Counted from the stretch's first letter, positions 8,619 to 17,567 are shown. The stretch is DNA of 64,000 nucleotides from Ewingella sp963519305 (GCA_963519305.1 CAUQMS010000023.1:15154-79153); one strand, 5' to 3'. Made by a program: numbers and translations. Notes: generated by a model not told the origin, from the sequence alone.

Positions 8619-9108
8619 ACTTCCTTTCAGTTTCCGCTCTCCGCTCCATTACCCGCTTTTGCAGATCGCTCCACGGGGGTTTCCCGGCGTACTCTTCACG
8701 TAAATAATTCAGCAATACTGCAATCTGTGCATCGCTCAGGTTATGTCTGAAGGCAGGCTAAAACTAAGATCGGCTTTGGCCGGGTTCTGAATACCGTCCA
8801 GAACCCCCCTGATGGCGTTATCCGGCGACGCGGCATACAGATTGGTGTTGAGCGCAAGGGAAGGACGGACACCGACCATCTGCGCGCCCTCGCTGGTCAG
8901 CGGTTCGACTTTCGCTTCGGCCTGCTGGTTCAGACTCTCTGCTTTATCTGCTGGCGCTTTCAGGCTATGGAACGAAGTCAGATAGATCGCGATCGCGTCG
9001 AGATCTTCCGGTGGCAGTTGAGACAGACCTTCATTCGCCTAATCCACAGCCATATTTGGGACCATTGAAACCAAGATCGTTGCGCAAAATATAAAGCAGG
9101 GGAGTGAT
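8617..9108 (-). pseudogene. Remnant of a molybdenum-hydroxylase operon: [2Fe-2S] subunit start fused to cytochrome c subunit end
   Basis: The minus strand holds two broken pieces. From about 9108 to 9034 it reads TPLLYILRNDLGFNGPKYGCGLGE and then a stop exactly where the cluster-binding CGAC motif should follow; this is the start of a xanthine dehydrogenase/isoquinoline-oxidoreductase type [2Fe-2S] subunit. From about 9035 a different frame reads LSQLPPEDLDAIAIYLTSFHS and then QNPAKADLSF; a further frameshift near 8752 continues as PAFRHNLSDAQIAVLLNYLREEYAG to a stop at 8617. That is the C-terminal end of the diheme/triheme cytochrome c subunit of such enzymes, with its heme-ligand Met changed to Leu. 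The large molybdopterin subunit and all CxxCH motifs are gone, so an internal deletion plus frameshifts destroyed the operon. It sits beside the urate catabolic cluster. Confidence 0.75.
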
Positions 9109-9220
9109 TAACAAAAGAAGGCAAAACGGAAGGGGAAGAAAGAATGCGCGGAACTGACGTAGAAAAATGCCGCCGGCAATGTGCTCCGGCGGCGGAGGTA
9201 TCTGAGGATCACACAGAAGA

Positions 9221-10729
9221 TCACTCTTTGCTCATTTCTGCCTGTATAAAGCCCACTGACGGGCTGGCCGCACGGTCATGACGGGCAATGAAGCGGTAGC
9301 TGCCGCCGGCCAGAAACGCGCCGATAAACCAGCTGAAGTTTGCCACCGGGTGCAGCTCCGGCGTAAAACTGATGAACAGGCCAATCAGTACCGCAGGTAC
9401 CAGCGCCATAATGGCTTTCGGGTTGAAACCGTTTTTATACCAGTAACGGCCGGACGGTGTGGCGTTGAACAGGGCGTCAACGTCCATATGGCCGCGCTTA
9501 ATCAGATAATAATCCGCCAGCAGAATACCAAATAACGGCCCGATAAAGGCACCCAGTACGTCCAGCGTGTAGTGGATGATCTCCGGTGACTGGAACAAGT
9601 TCCACGGTGTCAGCAGCACGGAGCCGACGGCGGCGATCATACCACCGGTACGGAAGCTGATTTTCTGCGGTGAACAGTTAGAGAAGTCAAAGGCCGGTGA
9701 CACGAAGTTTGCCACGATATTAATGCCGATGGTGGCGATAATCATCGTCAGCAGGCCGAGCGCCACCGCGACGCTGTTGCCCACGCGGCTGACGGTTTCA
9801 ATGGGGTCAGTGATCATCTGGCCGAACAGCGACTGGGTACCGGACACAATCACCACGGTCACAATGGAGAACAGCAGGAAGTTAAACGGCAGACCCCAGC
9901 GGTTACCACGGCGGATCTCGCTCATGCTCTTACCATAGCGGGAGAAATCGCCAAAGTTGAGCAGCGGGCCGGAGAAATAAGAGACCACCAGCGCGGTCGC
10001 GGTGAGCATTTCCCAGCCCTGCTGGCCGACGGTCAGCGTTTTGCTCGACAGAGTGAAAGAGATATTGCTCAGGCCGGTTTTATACAAAATCCATCCCGCC
10101 AGCATCAGCATCACCACGTAGACCGCAGGCCCGGCGATATCGATAAAGCGTTTAATCGCACTCATGCCGTGCCAGAACACCATCGCCTGCAACACCCACA
10201 TAATGCCAAAACAGATCCAGCCCATGGCTGACAGCCCCAGCCAGTGAGGCACGGTCAGCGGTGTCAGTGACGGGAAGAATTTTAGCAGCACCAGCATCAG
10301 TGCGCTGGCCGCCAGATAGGTCTGAATCCCGTACCAGGCGAAAGCGATAAGCCCGCGGATCACCGCCGGAATATTGGCACCGAACACGCCAAATGCCTGA
10401 CGGCAAATTACCGCGTAAGGTACGCCAGCCTGCTGGCTTGGTTTCGCCACCAGATTGGCACACACCTGCACGATGCAGATCCCGCACAACAGACACAGCA
10501 GCACCTGCCAGCTCGACAGGCCCAGCGCGAAGAAGCTGGCTGCGACCACGTAGCCGCCCATACTGTGCACGTCCGACATCCAGAAAGAAAATATATTGTA
10601 CCAGCTCCAGTTTTGGTGGCGGGTTGGGGCTAAATCGTCATTACACAACCGCGGGCTGTAATGCGGTTTAATAATGCCCGCGCTCATTTCCGGCGAGGCA
10701 CTGGCGGAAGAGATTTCCTGGTTTGGCAT
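9221..10729 (-). CDS. hpxC: NCS1-family purine-derivative/allantoin-type permease (HpxC-like)
   Basis: Inner-membrane nucleobase:cation symporter-1, 502 residues with about 12 membrane segments. NCS1 hallmarks are the N-terminal NWSWYNIFSFWMSDVHSMGGY, the middle GDFSRYGKS and the late NIVANFVSPAFDFSN with GILLADYYLIKRG. It probably imports allantoin or another purine ring product. The ATG at 10729 has AGGAG 8 bases upstream; a 41-residue in-frame extension is rejected. It diverges from hpxS, and two GTATAC palindromes lie between the genes, like the hpxC/hpxSAB divergence known in Klebsiella. The exact substrate is inferred from context. Confidence 0.82.
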   Translation of the reverse strand: MPNQEISSASASPEMSAGIIKPHYSPRLCNDDLAPTRHQNWSWYNIFSFWMSDVHSMGGYVVAASFFALGLSSWQVLLCLLCGICIVQVCANLVAKPSQQAGVPYAVICRQAFGVFGANIPAVIRGLIAFAWYGIQTYLAASALMLVLLKFFPSLTPLTVPHWLGLSAMGWICFGIMWVLQAMVFWHGMSAIKRFIDIAGPAVYVVMLMLAGWILYKTGLSNISFTLSSKTLTVGQQGWEMLTATALVVSYFSGPLLNFGDFSRYGKSMSEIRRGNRWGLPFNFLLFSIVTVVIVSGTQSLFGQMITDPIETVSRVGNSVAVALGLLTMIIATIGINIVANFVSPAFDFSNCSPQKISFRTGGMIAAVGSVLLTPWNLFQSPEIIHYTLDVLGAFIGPLFGILLADYYLIKRGHMDVDALFNATPSGRYWYKNGFNPKAIMALVPAVLIGLFISFTPELHPVANFSWFIGAFLAGGSYRFIARHDRAASPSVGFIQAEMSKE

Positions 10730-10842
10730 AAATCGTGCTCCTGTCATAAACACCGTGTCGAAAAAGGGAAGCCGCAAAGGCGGCGGTCCAAAAAATAAAG
10801 CCGTCACGAATGCAGTGCAGGATCCAGGCCATAATTGTTTTT

Positions 10843-10873
10843 TTGTATACAATAATTAGTTTTAACGTATACG
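10843..10873. promoter_or_regulatory. Twin GTATAC palindromes, probable HpxS (GntR) operators
   Basis: Perfect palindromes TTGTATACAA (10843-10852) and CGTATACG (10866-10873), centres 22 bases apart (about two helical turns), in the hpxC/hpxS divergent region. FCD-type GntR regulators bind short palindromes of this form. The binding protein is an inference from position. Confidence 0.6.
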
Positions 10874-10918
10874 ATTAATCATTCAAACGGCTCACCATTG
10901 AAAACCGGAGTGGCAGCA

Positions 10919-11653
10919 ATGACCAGTTGGAACGGGCTGAATACGGCCTACTTTACCGAGGATAAGGACGACCATATCTACAACGCGCTGGTGAAATCGA
11001 TCGTTGAACATCAGCTTTTGCCCGGCAGTAAATTGCCTGAAGAGGCGCTGGCGCAGGCATTTTCTGTCAGCCGTACCGGTATCCGCCGCGTATTGCAGCG
11101 CCTTGCGGCGGTGCAGCTGGTGACGCTGCTGCCCAAACGTGGTGCGCACGTCACCACGCCGGATGCCGATGAATCCCGCGATGTGTTCTCCACGCGAAAA
11201 ATTCTGGAGTGCGCCAACCTGCCGCAGGTTATCGCCCACTGCCAGCCGCCGCATCTGGCGGCGCTCAAAAAGCTGGTGGAGGAGGAGAAACGCGCGCACG
11301 AAGAGAGAAACGGCTCAGCGGCAATCCGCCTCTCCGCAGCCTTTCACGTGCAGTTACAGGCCGTCTCCGGCAACAAAGTGCTGACCGAAACGGTGTCGCA
11401 GCTCACCTTGCGATCCTCACTGGCGATTGCCGCCTGGGGCGCGCCGTGGCAGCAGGGCTGTCGCTGCACCGATCACGATGACCTGATCGCTTTACTGAAA
11501 AAACGCGATGTTCAGGGGCTGGCCGACAGTATGGCGTACCATTTTGACCACATCCTTGCCAGCCTGCGCTTTGAACCGCACCACGGCGAAACGCCGGACT
11601 TTATGCATCTGTTTGCCGGGCACACGGCGCAAACCAATAAGGAACCAGGCTGA
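10919..11653 (+). CDS. hpxS: GntR-family (FCD subfamily) regulator, HpxS-like
   Basis: Transcriptional regulator, 244 residues. The N-terminal winged helix (about residues 15-80) has IVEHQLLPGSKLPEEALAQAF and VSRTGIRRVLQRL; the C-terminal FCD ligand domain has ESRDVFSTRKILE and the metal-site histidines in AAFHVQL and HDDLIALLKKRD. The ATG at 10919 has GGAG 8 bases upstream; a TTG 21 bases earlier is less likely. Its stop overlaps the hpxA start by one base (TGATG), so hpxS, hpxA and hpxB form one operon. The likely role is to control this operon and the divergent permease in response to a purine ring product. Confidence 0.85.
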   Translation: MTSWNGLNTAYFTEDKDDHIYNALVKSIVEHQLLPGSKLPEEALAQAFSVSRTGIRRVLQRLAAVQLVTLLPKRGAHVTTPDADESRDVFSTRKILECANLPQVIAHCQPPHLAALKKLVEEEKRAHEERNGSAAIRLSAAFHVQLQAVSGNKVLTETVSQLTLRSSLAIAAWGAPWQQGCRCTDHDDLIALLKKRDVQGLADSMAYHFDHILASLRFEPHHGETPDFMHLFAGHTAQTNKEPG

Positions 11654-12420
11654 TGTCGACAACTTCACGATCACTTTGTATACAACTGATCAACCCGAAT
11701 ACCAGTCTGGCGATGACGGAAGTGATGGCGGCCACTGCCCGTCAGGTTGCCGCACCGGGCACTGACATTCTGGCGGTCTGTCCGGCAGAAGGTGCGCCGT
11801 CGATTGAAGGCCATTTTGATGAAGCTATTGCGGCCATCGGCGTTTTGCAGCAGGTGAAATCCGGGCGAGATACGGGCGTTGACGGGCATATTATTGCCTG
11901 CTTCGGCGATCCGGGTCTGCTGGCGGCGCGTGAACTGGCGCGCGCGCCGGTGATTGGCATTGCGGAAGCCGCCATGCATATGGCGACCCTGCTGGCGACG
12001 CGTTTTTCCATCGTCACGACCTTACCACGCACCCTGACCATCGCCCGCCACCTGCTTCATCAATACGGTTTTGAGCGTCACTGCGCAGCGCTGCACGCCA
12101 TCGATCTGCCTGTGTTGTCGTTGGAAGATGGCAGCGGGCTGGCGCAGCAGAAAGTGCGCGAGCAGTGCATTGCCGCCAAAAAATCCGACGGCAGCGGGGC
12201 GATCGTCCTTGGCTGCGGTGGCATGGCGGATCTGGCGCAGGAGCTGACGCTGGAGTTGGGGATCCCGGTGATCGATGGCGTCAGTGCGGCGGTCAAAATG
12301 ATCGAATCACTGGCCGCGCTGCGCCTGACCACCAGTAAACATGGCGATCTGGATTTCCCGCTGCCAAAGCCGCTTTCGGGACGCTTTAAGGATCTGAATA
12401 TGAGGGAGCAGCATGCCTGA
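11653..12420 (+). CDS. hpxA: Allantoin/hydantoin racemase
   Basis: Cytosolic Asp/Glu/hydantoin racemase family enzyme, 255 residues. The two catalytic cysteines of the family are present: Cys83 in IIACFGDPGL and Cys188 in VLGCGGMADL. Family members in purine clusters interconvert (R)- and (S)-allantoin so that the stereospecific allantoinase can use both. The start overlaps hpxS by one base and the end overlaps hpxB by 8 bases, indicating translational coupling. A GTATAC palindrome lies inside the first codons. Confidence 0.88.
   Translation: MSTTSRSLCIQLINPNTSLAMTEVMAATARQVAAPGTDILAVCPAEGAPSIEGHFDEAIAAIGVLQQVKSGRDTGVDGHIIACFGDPGLLAARELARAPVIGIAEAAMHMATLLATRFSIVTTLPRTLTIARHLLHQYGFERHCAALHAIDLPVLSLEDGSGLAQQKVREQCIAAKKSDGSGAIVLGCGGMADLAQELTLELGIPVIDGVSAAVKMIESLAALRLTTSKHGDLDFPLPKPLSGRFKDLNMREQHA
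11676..11685. promoter_or_regulatory. Third TTGTATACAA palindrome, inside the hpxA start
   Basis: The same perfect 10-base palindrome as at 10843, located 23 bases into hpxA. It could be an auxiliary or roadblock operator for the same GntR regulator. It is recognised by identity only. Confidence 0.45.
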
Positions 12421-13351
12421 CATTGACTACCGTTTTACTGAAAACTACCCGCGTGACCTGATTGGTTACGCCGGACGCCCGCCCCACGCCAGCTGGCCGG
12501 GGAATGCGCGCATCGCGGTGCAGTTTGTTTTGAACTACGAAGAGGGCGGTGAGAATAATGTCCTCCACGGTGACGCCGGATCTGAGCAGTTTCTGTCTGA
12601 CATCATCGGTGCGGCGAGTTTCCCTGACCGCCATATGTCGATGGATTCCCTCTACGAATACGGTTCACGCGCCGGTTTCTGGCGCATTCACAATGAGTTC
12701 GAAAAGCGCGGCTTGCCGCTGACCATTTTCGGCGTCGCGATGGCGCTGGCACGCAACCCGGAAATCGTCAGCGCGATCAAAGCGGCCGACTACGATGTAG
12801 TCAGCCACGGCTGGCGATGGATCCACTACCAGGACATGAGTAAGGCGCAGGAAGCTGCGCACATGCAAAAAGCGGTCGCCATTCTCACTGACTTGTTCGG
12901 GAAAGCCCCGCTCGGCTGGTACACCGGTCGTGACAGCCCGAATACCCGCCAGCTGGTGGCACAATCTGGCGGTTTCCAGTACGACAGCGACTACTACGGC
13001 GACGACCTGCCGTTCTGGACGCCGGTCAAACTCGACAGTGGCGAAATCAAACAGCATCTGGTGATCCCTTACACCTTAGAAACTAACGATATGCGCTTCG
13101 CCTCCCCGCAGGGCTTCAACACCGGCGAGCAGTTTTACACTTATCTGAAAGACACGTTCGACGTGCTGTATGAAGAGGGTGAAGCCTCACCGAAGATGAT
13201 GTCGATCGGCATGCACTGCCGGATCCTCGGGCGTCCGGGACGCTTTCGGGCCTTACAGCGATTTCTCGATTATGTCGAATCGCACGACAGGGTTTGGATC
13301 TGCAAGCGGCAGGAGATCGCGGATCACTGGACTAAACATTTCGGTGTTTAA
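12413..13351 (+). CDS. hpxB: Allantoinase (PuuE/HpxB type, polysaccharide-deacetylase fold)
   Basis: Opens the allantoin ring to allantoate. It belongs to the PuuE group, which uses a polysaccharide-deacetylase fold and is unrelated to the amidohydrolase-type AllB. The 312 residues carry the group signatures VQFVLNYEEGGENNVLHGD, DVVSHGWRWIHYQ, GWYTGRDSPNTRQL and DSDYYGDDLPFW. Its start overlaps the end of hpxA by 8 bases. It is the last gene of hpxSAB; a long inverted-repeat element follows and separates it from convergent hpxZ. Confidence 0.95.
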   Translation: MPDIDYRFTENYPRDLIGYAGRPPHASWPGNARIAVQFVLNYEEGGENNVLHGDAGSEQFLSDIIGAASFPDRHMSMDSLYEYGSRAGFWRIHNEFEKRGLPLTIFGVAMALARNPEIVSAIKAADYDVVSHGWRWIHYQDMSKAQEAAHMQKAVAILTDLFGKAPLGWYTGRDSPNTRQLVAQSGGFQYDSDYYGDDLPFWTPVKLDSGEIKQHLVIPYTLETNDMRFASPQGFNTGEQFYTYLKDTFDVLYEEGEASPKMMSIGMHCRILGRPGRFRALQRFLDYVESHDRVWICKRQEIADHWTKHFGV

Positions 13352-13362
13352 TCACGAGTTTT

Positions 13363-13925
13363 AAATTCAAATTCAAATTCAAGGTCGTGGGCGTCGGCCC
13401 ACACCGACCAGAGACCCGCAGTCGCGCGGGTCTCTGGACTCTACGCTCTTTTAAAAACAGCAGCTGCGCAGGTCACAATGGCCGTGTTTCAGGTACCGAC
13501 GCGATAGCCGCAAAATGTCATCGCTCCGCGATTCCCGGCTGCGGGTTTGAGCCAACGATAAACCCGTTGTCTCGCCACCGACTTGCCGGTGACATTTTTG
13601 AACGCGGCCTTGGCTTTTTGAAAAGACAAAAGCAGATCGGGTTTTGAATTTGAATTTAAAAAAGCTCGGGCCGCATTCAAAACGACGTCGAATAAGAGGT
13701 GGAAAACCGCGCGTCAGTTTGCGCGGGTTGTAACCCGCAATGAGAGAACCGCGGAGCGGCGGAGTTTGCGGCTATCACCATGGTGACTGAAACACGTCCA
13801 TCCCGCTTTAGCGAAGCTGCGAGGCTTCAGCGCAAAAAAACGCAGGATTCCAAAGGGTTTCGTTTAAAACCCTTTGGGCCAGTGTGGGCGGCGAGCCCAC
13901 GACCTTGACCTTGAATTTGAATTTA
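13363..13925. repeat. Long inverted-repeat intergenic element, copy A
   Basis: About 560 bases between the convergent ends of hpxB and hpxZ. The outer arms match as inverted copies (AAATTCAAATTCAA, GGTCGTGGGC, CCCACAC on the left; the reverse complement at 13887-13925). A second inner match pairs GTGTTTCAGGTACC and GATAGCCGCAAA (left, about 13480-13520) with GCGGCTATCACC and CTGAAACACGTCCAT (right). Each arm has a strong hairpin: 13408-13437 (12-base stem CCAGAGACCCGC) and 13850-13877 (stem CCAAAGGGTTT, loop CGTTTA). A related copy is at 33252-33870. I see no credible gene inside it; short readings such as the one at 13387-13647 follow the repeat. Confidence 0.85.
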
Positions 13926-13969
13926 AAAAGCTTCCTCAGTTTTCCAAAGCTGAACCGCCAATGGTTCGG

Positions 13970-14353
13970 TCAAACCATCAGGCTCACATGCGCAGCAACA
14001 ATTTTCCAGCCACTTGGCATCTTCACCCATGTCTGTTGTTGACGACCAACACGGTCAGTCCCTTCGCGCCGAAACTCGGTACTGGCGATAGCCATATCAT
14101 CCCCGAAGGTGGTGATCGTGGTATTGATCAAATCGCGATCCAACCCCTGGGCCGGGCGGGAAGCTCGGAAGGCGCGGATGGCGTCGATGCCGTAAAGATT
14201 TTCCCCTGCGCCAAAGCGCACAGTGCGCGGATCATGCCAGAACAATTCGTCGAGCACGTCGGTGTCATTACTGATCAGCGCCTGTTCGTAACGATAAAAC
14301 GCCGCGTTCATTTCGGCCAGAATGGCCGGGCGGTCGATATTGTCAGTTTTCAT
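13970..14353 (-). CDS. hpxZ: HpxZ: DUF3225 / AtzH-like SnoaL-fold protein
   Basis: Small cytosolic protein of the NTF2/SnoaL-like DUF3225 family, 127 residues. It shows LDELFWHDPRTVRFGAGENLYGIDAIRAFR and the strand pattern ending QQTWVKMPSGWKIVAAHVS. In the Klebsiella hpxWXYZ set and in AtzE/AtzG/AtzH-type gene sets such proteins accompany a small DUF4089 protein and an amidase; the role is not settled and may be accessory or a small ring hydrolase. It is the last gene of the hpxWXYZ operon, 19 bases after hpxY. Confidence 0.88.
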   Translation of the reverse strand: MKTDNIDRPAILAEMNAAFYRYEQALISNDTDVLDELFWHDPRTVRFGAGENLYGIDAIRAFRASRPAQGLDRDLINTTITTFGDDMAIASTEFRREGTDRVGRQQQTWVKMPSGWKIVAAHVSLMV

Positions 14354-14372
14354 TCTGCGTTCTCTGGTTAAT

Positions 14373-15773
14373 TTATGCTGTCACCGGTGAGGCCAATAGC
14401 TTCACCAAACCCTGTTGTTCGAGCGCCCAGGCGGCGCGCAGACAGAGGTCTTCCCGCCACGGCGGAGCGATCAGCTGTAAGCCTATCGGTAAACCGCTGG
14501 CGGTCATCAGTGGCACCGACACCACCGGCAGGCCGAGGAAAGATATCGGCTGCGTCAGCATACCCATGCTGGCGCGGGTGGGCAGATCGGCGTCGTTAAT
14601 TCTTATCGTTTCCTGACCAATCAGCGTGGCGCTACAGGGCGTGGACGGCGCAATGAGAATGTCCCAATGCTCGAACAGCGGTAAAACCTGTTGCTGGAAC
14701 TGGTGGCGGAAACGCTGGGCCTGAACATACCACGCCGCAGGGATCATCGCTCCGGCTAATAAGCGTTCCCGTGACAACGGTTCAAACTGCTGCGGAATGC
14801 TGCGTAACAGCGGTAAATACTGGTTGCCGCCCTCGGAGGCGGTGATCAGAAACGCCGCCGAGCGGGCCAGTTCGGCCTGCGGGATTTCTACTGTCTCCTG
14901 CGCCTCCAGCGCTTTTGCCACCAGTTGCACGGCCGCTTTGGCGTCGTCGTCGCACCAGGTCGAAAAATATCCGCCGAGCACCGCCGTGCGTAACCCCTGC
15001 TGACCGTGGGTCAGGCGGCTGAACGTTTCGGTATTGGGTTTATCGGCCTGAAAAGCATCCTGCGGATCCGAGCCCTGCATGGCGTCGTACACCTGCGACA
15101 AATCGGCGGTGCAGCGCGCCAGCGGGCCGATGTGATCCAGACTCGCAACAAACGGTTGGCTGCCGCTGCGCGAAATCCGCCCGAAGGTGGGTTTCAGACC
15201 AAGAATCCCCGAGAGCGAGGCAGGAACGCGGATCGAACCGTTGGTATCGCTGCCCAGCGCGAAATGCACCAGACCGGCGGCCACAGCAGCGGCGGAACCG
15301 CCGGAAGATCCTCCTGCAATGCGGCTGATATCGCGCGGGTTACGCGTCACGCCGTAATGGCTGTTTTCAGTGGTGAAACCGTAGGCATAGGCGTCCATAT
15401 TGAGCATACCGGAGAGCATCGCTCCCTGACGGGTCAGGCGCGATACCGTCCAGGCATCGTGCTTCGCCAGCGGATTGCTGCTGTTGAGGCTGGCTCCGGC
15501 CAGCGTCACTTCGCCAGCGACATCGAGCAGGTTTTTGACCGCGTAAGGCACGGCAGCAAGGGGCGGCAATGTGGCTCCGCTGGCGCGCAGCCGGTCGATT
15601 TTCGCCGCTTCGCACAGCATCCTGTCACGTGTGACGTGGGTGAAAGCGTTAAGCGTTGGGTCGCTCTTTTCGATGTTATCCAGCGTTGCGCTGGCAATTT
15701 CGCTGGCCGACACATCGCCATTTTGCAGTGCATGATGCAACTGGCTGATCGTCAAATCTTCGCAGGATTTCAT
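14373..15773 (-). CDS. hpxY: HpxY: amidase-signature hydrolase (AtzE-like)
   Basis: Amidase-signature enzyme of 466 residues with the Ser-cisSer-Lys triad region: Lys in AVPYAVKNLLD, the glycine/serine-rich GGSSGGSAAAVAAG, and ALGSDTNGSIRVPASLSG. Among relatives, AtzE and its HpxX/AtzG-type partner hydrolyse carbamoylated substrates, so a role at oxalurate or oxamate in the last purine steps is likely but inferred. The start codon overlaps the hpxX stop (ATGA), a sign of coupled synthesis of the two proteins, as in GatC/GatA-like complexes. Confidence 0.88.
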   Translation of the reverse strand: MKSCEDLTISQLHHALQNGDVSASEIASATLDNIEKSDPTLNAFTHVTRDRMLCEAAKIDRLRASGATLPPLAAVPYAVKNLLDVAGEVTLAGASLNSSNPLAKHDAWTVSRLTRQGAMLSGMLNMDAYAYGFTTENSHYGVTRNPRDISRIAGGSSGGSAAAVAAGLVHFALGSDTNGSIRVPASLSGILGLKPTFGRISRSGSQPFVASLDHIGPLARCTADLSQVYDAMQGSDPQDAFQADKPNTETFSRLTHGQQGLRTAVLGGYFSTWCDDDAKAAVQLVAKALEAQETVEIPQAELARSAAFLITASEGGNQYLPLLRSIPQQFEPLSRERLLAGAMIPAAWYVQAQRFRHQFQQQVLPLFEHWDILIAPSTPCSATLIGQETIRINDADLPTRASMGMLTQPISFLGLPVVSVPLMTASGLPIGLQLIAPPWREDLCLRAAWALEQQGLVKLLASPVTA

Positions 15774-15964
15774 GCTCTATACACTCCGGCAATTTCCAGA
15801 CGCGGATCCAGCGGCAGCGCCATCAGTGGCTCTGCCATTTGCGCAATGCGGCTAAACTGCACCAGCACTTCCTGACGACGTGCGTCGTCGAGTTCCAGTG
15901 CCAGAACGGACTCCATCTGGCTGACATACGCGGCCCAGTCGGTCGCGGCGGATCTGTTTTTCAT
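15770..15964 (-). CDS. hpxX: HpxX: small DUF4089 / AtzG-like partner of the amidase
   Basis: 64-residue protein, helical, with TDWAAYVSQMESVLALELDD and the end PLMALPLDPRLEIAGVYRA typical of the DUF4089 (AtzG-like) family. These are small subunits that hold an amidase, similar in principle to GatC with GatA. The ATG at 15964 has AAGGAG 6 bases upstream, which rules out the longer in-frame reading through hpxW. It overlaps hpxY by 4 bases and starts 16 bases after the hpxW stop. Confidence 0.9.
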   Translation of the reverse strand: MKNRSAATDWAAYVSQMESVLALELDDARRQEVLVQFSRIAQMAEPLMALPLDPRLEIAGVYRA

Positions 15965-15980
15965 ATTATCTCCTTGCTGA

Positions 15981-17567
15981 TTAAAAACCGGCGGCGCTGC
16001 CGTTGCTGCGCGGGTCAAATGCGCCTTCGAACATCCCGTTGGTGTGGCGCACGATGGCACCGGCGTGGCCGACGGCTTCGCTGAAATCAGGCAGCAGCTC
16101 AACCTCATGCCCCCGCTGACGTAGCCCGGCCAGCGTGGCATGGCCAAAGCGGCCTTCCAGTTTCAATGAATCTGAGCTTTCGCCCCAGGTGCGGCCGAGC
16201 AGCCAGCGCGGACCGCTGATGGCCTGTTGTAACGGCTGGCCCTGCACCACGTGGCGGATAAACACCGCCGCCTGCGTTTGTGGCTGGCCGTCGCCGCCCA
16301 TCGAGCCGTAAACCATGGTGCGTCCATCGTATAAACGGGCGGCGGCCGGATTGAGTGTGTGGAAGGGTTGTTTGCCGGGCGCGAGTGCCAGCAGATGGTC
16401 GGCGTCGAGGCTGAATGACGCGCCACGGTTCTGCCACAGCACGCCGCTGCCCGGCAGAACCACGCCGCTGCCAAATTCGTGATAGATGCTCTGAATGAAG
16501 GAGACTGCCAGCCCGCTGCTGTCCATCACGCCCATCCAGACGGTATCGCCGGGGCCTTTCCCCTGGCCCCAGCCGGCGGCACAGTGCGGATTGATGCGGG
16601 TGGCGAGTGCGTCGAGATAGTGCGGGTCAAGCAGGCTCTGGGCGTCCTGCGTCATTATTTTCGGATCGGTAATAAAGCGGTCGCGCAGGCCGAAGGCCAG
16701 CTTGGTGGCTTCCACCACGCTGTGAATGGTGGCGCCTTCGTCCATCGTCTCCAGCGGCAGACGGTCGGTCAGGCCGAGGATCGCCAGTGACACCAGGCCT
16801 TGCGTCGGCGGCGTCAGGTTGAACACTTCCCCTTTGCTGTGTTTGAGGCGCAGCGGGATGCGGCGCTGCGGGCGATAAGTCGCCAGATCGTCGAGCGTCA
16901 GCGGCATCCCGAGCTTCTGCATATCGGCGGCCATATTGGCGGCCAGTTCGCCACGGTAGAAACTGTCCAGCCCGTCTTCACACAAAATAGAAAGGGTAGA
17001 AGCCAGTTGTGGCTGAGTGAAACGCTGACCGGCACGCGGCACCTCCCCGTTCGGCAGAAAAACGTCGGCGAAGGAGCGTATATCGTGCAGTTCATGCCGC
17101 TTGGCGCGGGTGGCGGCCTCCTGCGAGGCGGTGACCGGAATGCCGTCGGCGGCGTAGCGGATCGCATCACGCAGCAGGCGGGACAGCGGCTTTTGCTCGC
17201 CGCCAAATTCAGCGGAGATTTTCAGCGCTTCCTGCCAGCCGCCCACGGTTCCGGCCACGGTCAGGGCGGCTTTCGGGCCACGGTGCGGGATGTGGCTTTC
17301 ACCTGCGTAAAAATCGAGCGTGGCGTGGGTTCCGGCGGCGCCGCTGGCGTCGATGGCAACCGGATTGCCCTGCGGTGGCACAATCAGCCAGAAGCCGTCG
17401 CCGCCCAGACCGTTCATATGTGGGTAGACCACCGCAATGGTCGCCGCTGCTGCCACCATCGCTTCAATGGCATTGCCACCTTCGCGCAATACGGCCAGCG
17501 CGCTCTGACTGGCGAGATGATGAGGGGTGACCGCCATACCGAGCGGTGAACTGTTACTGTTGATCAT
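15981..17567 (-). CDS. hpxW: HpxW: oxamate amidohydrolase (gamma-glutamyltranspeptidase family)
   Basis: Ntn-hydrolase of the gamma-glutamyltranspeptidase family, 528 residues, without a signal peptide, so cytosolic. The Klebsiella homologue hydrolyses oxamate to oxalate and ammonia. The large subunit starts near residue 1 with GGNAIEAMVAAAATIAVVYPHMNGLGGDGFW; the precursor should cut itself before Thr342 (GPGDTVWMGVMD), the N-terminal nucleophile of the small subunit, and VYGSMGGDGQPQ follows. The ATG at 17567 is the family start; a 327-residue upstream reading overlaps the divergent regulator and is rejected. First gene of hpxWXYZ, with a sigma54-like promoter upstream. Confidence 0.9.
   Translation of the reverse strand: MINSNSSPLGMAVTPHHLASQSALAVLREGGNAIEAMVAAAATIAVVYPHMNGLGGDGFWLIVPPQGNPVAIDASGAAGTHATLDFYAGESHIPHRGPKAALTVAGTVGGWQEALKISAEFGGEQKPLSRLLRDAIRYAADGIPVTASQEAATRAKRHELHDIRSFADVFLPNGEVPRAGQRFTQPQLASTLSILCEDGLDSFYRGELAANMAADMQKLGMPLTLDDLATYRPQRRIPLRLKHSKGEVFNLTPPTQGLVSLAILGLTDRLPLETMDEGATIHSVVEATKLAFGLRDRFITDPKIMTQDAQSLLDPHYLDALATRINPHCAAGWGQGKGPGDTVWMGVMDSSGLAVSFIQSIYHEFGSGVVLPGSGVLWQNRGASFSLDADHLLALAPGKQPFHTLNPAAARLYDGRTMVYGSMGGDGQPQTQAAVFIRHVVQGQPLQQAISGPRWLLGRTWGESSDSLKLEGRFGHATLAGLRQRGHEVELLPDFSEAVGHAGAIVRHTNGMFEGAFDPRSNGSAAGF

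Noticed and set aside
13387..13647. 86-residue reading similar to one at 33281-33547
   Set aside because: The similarity comes from the repeat elements themselves; frames are interrupted in the inverted arms and no ribosome site is present.
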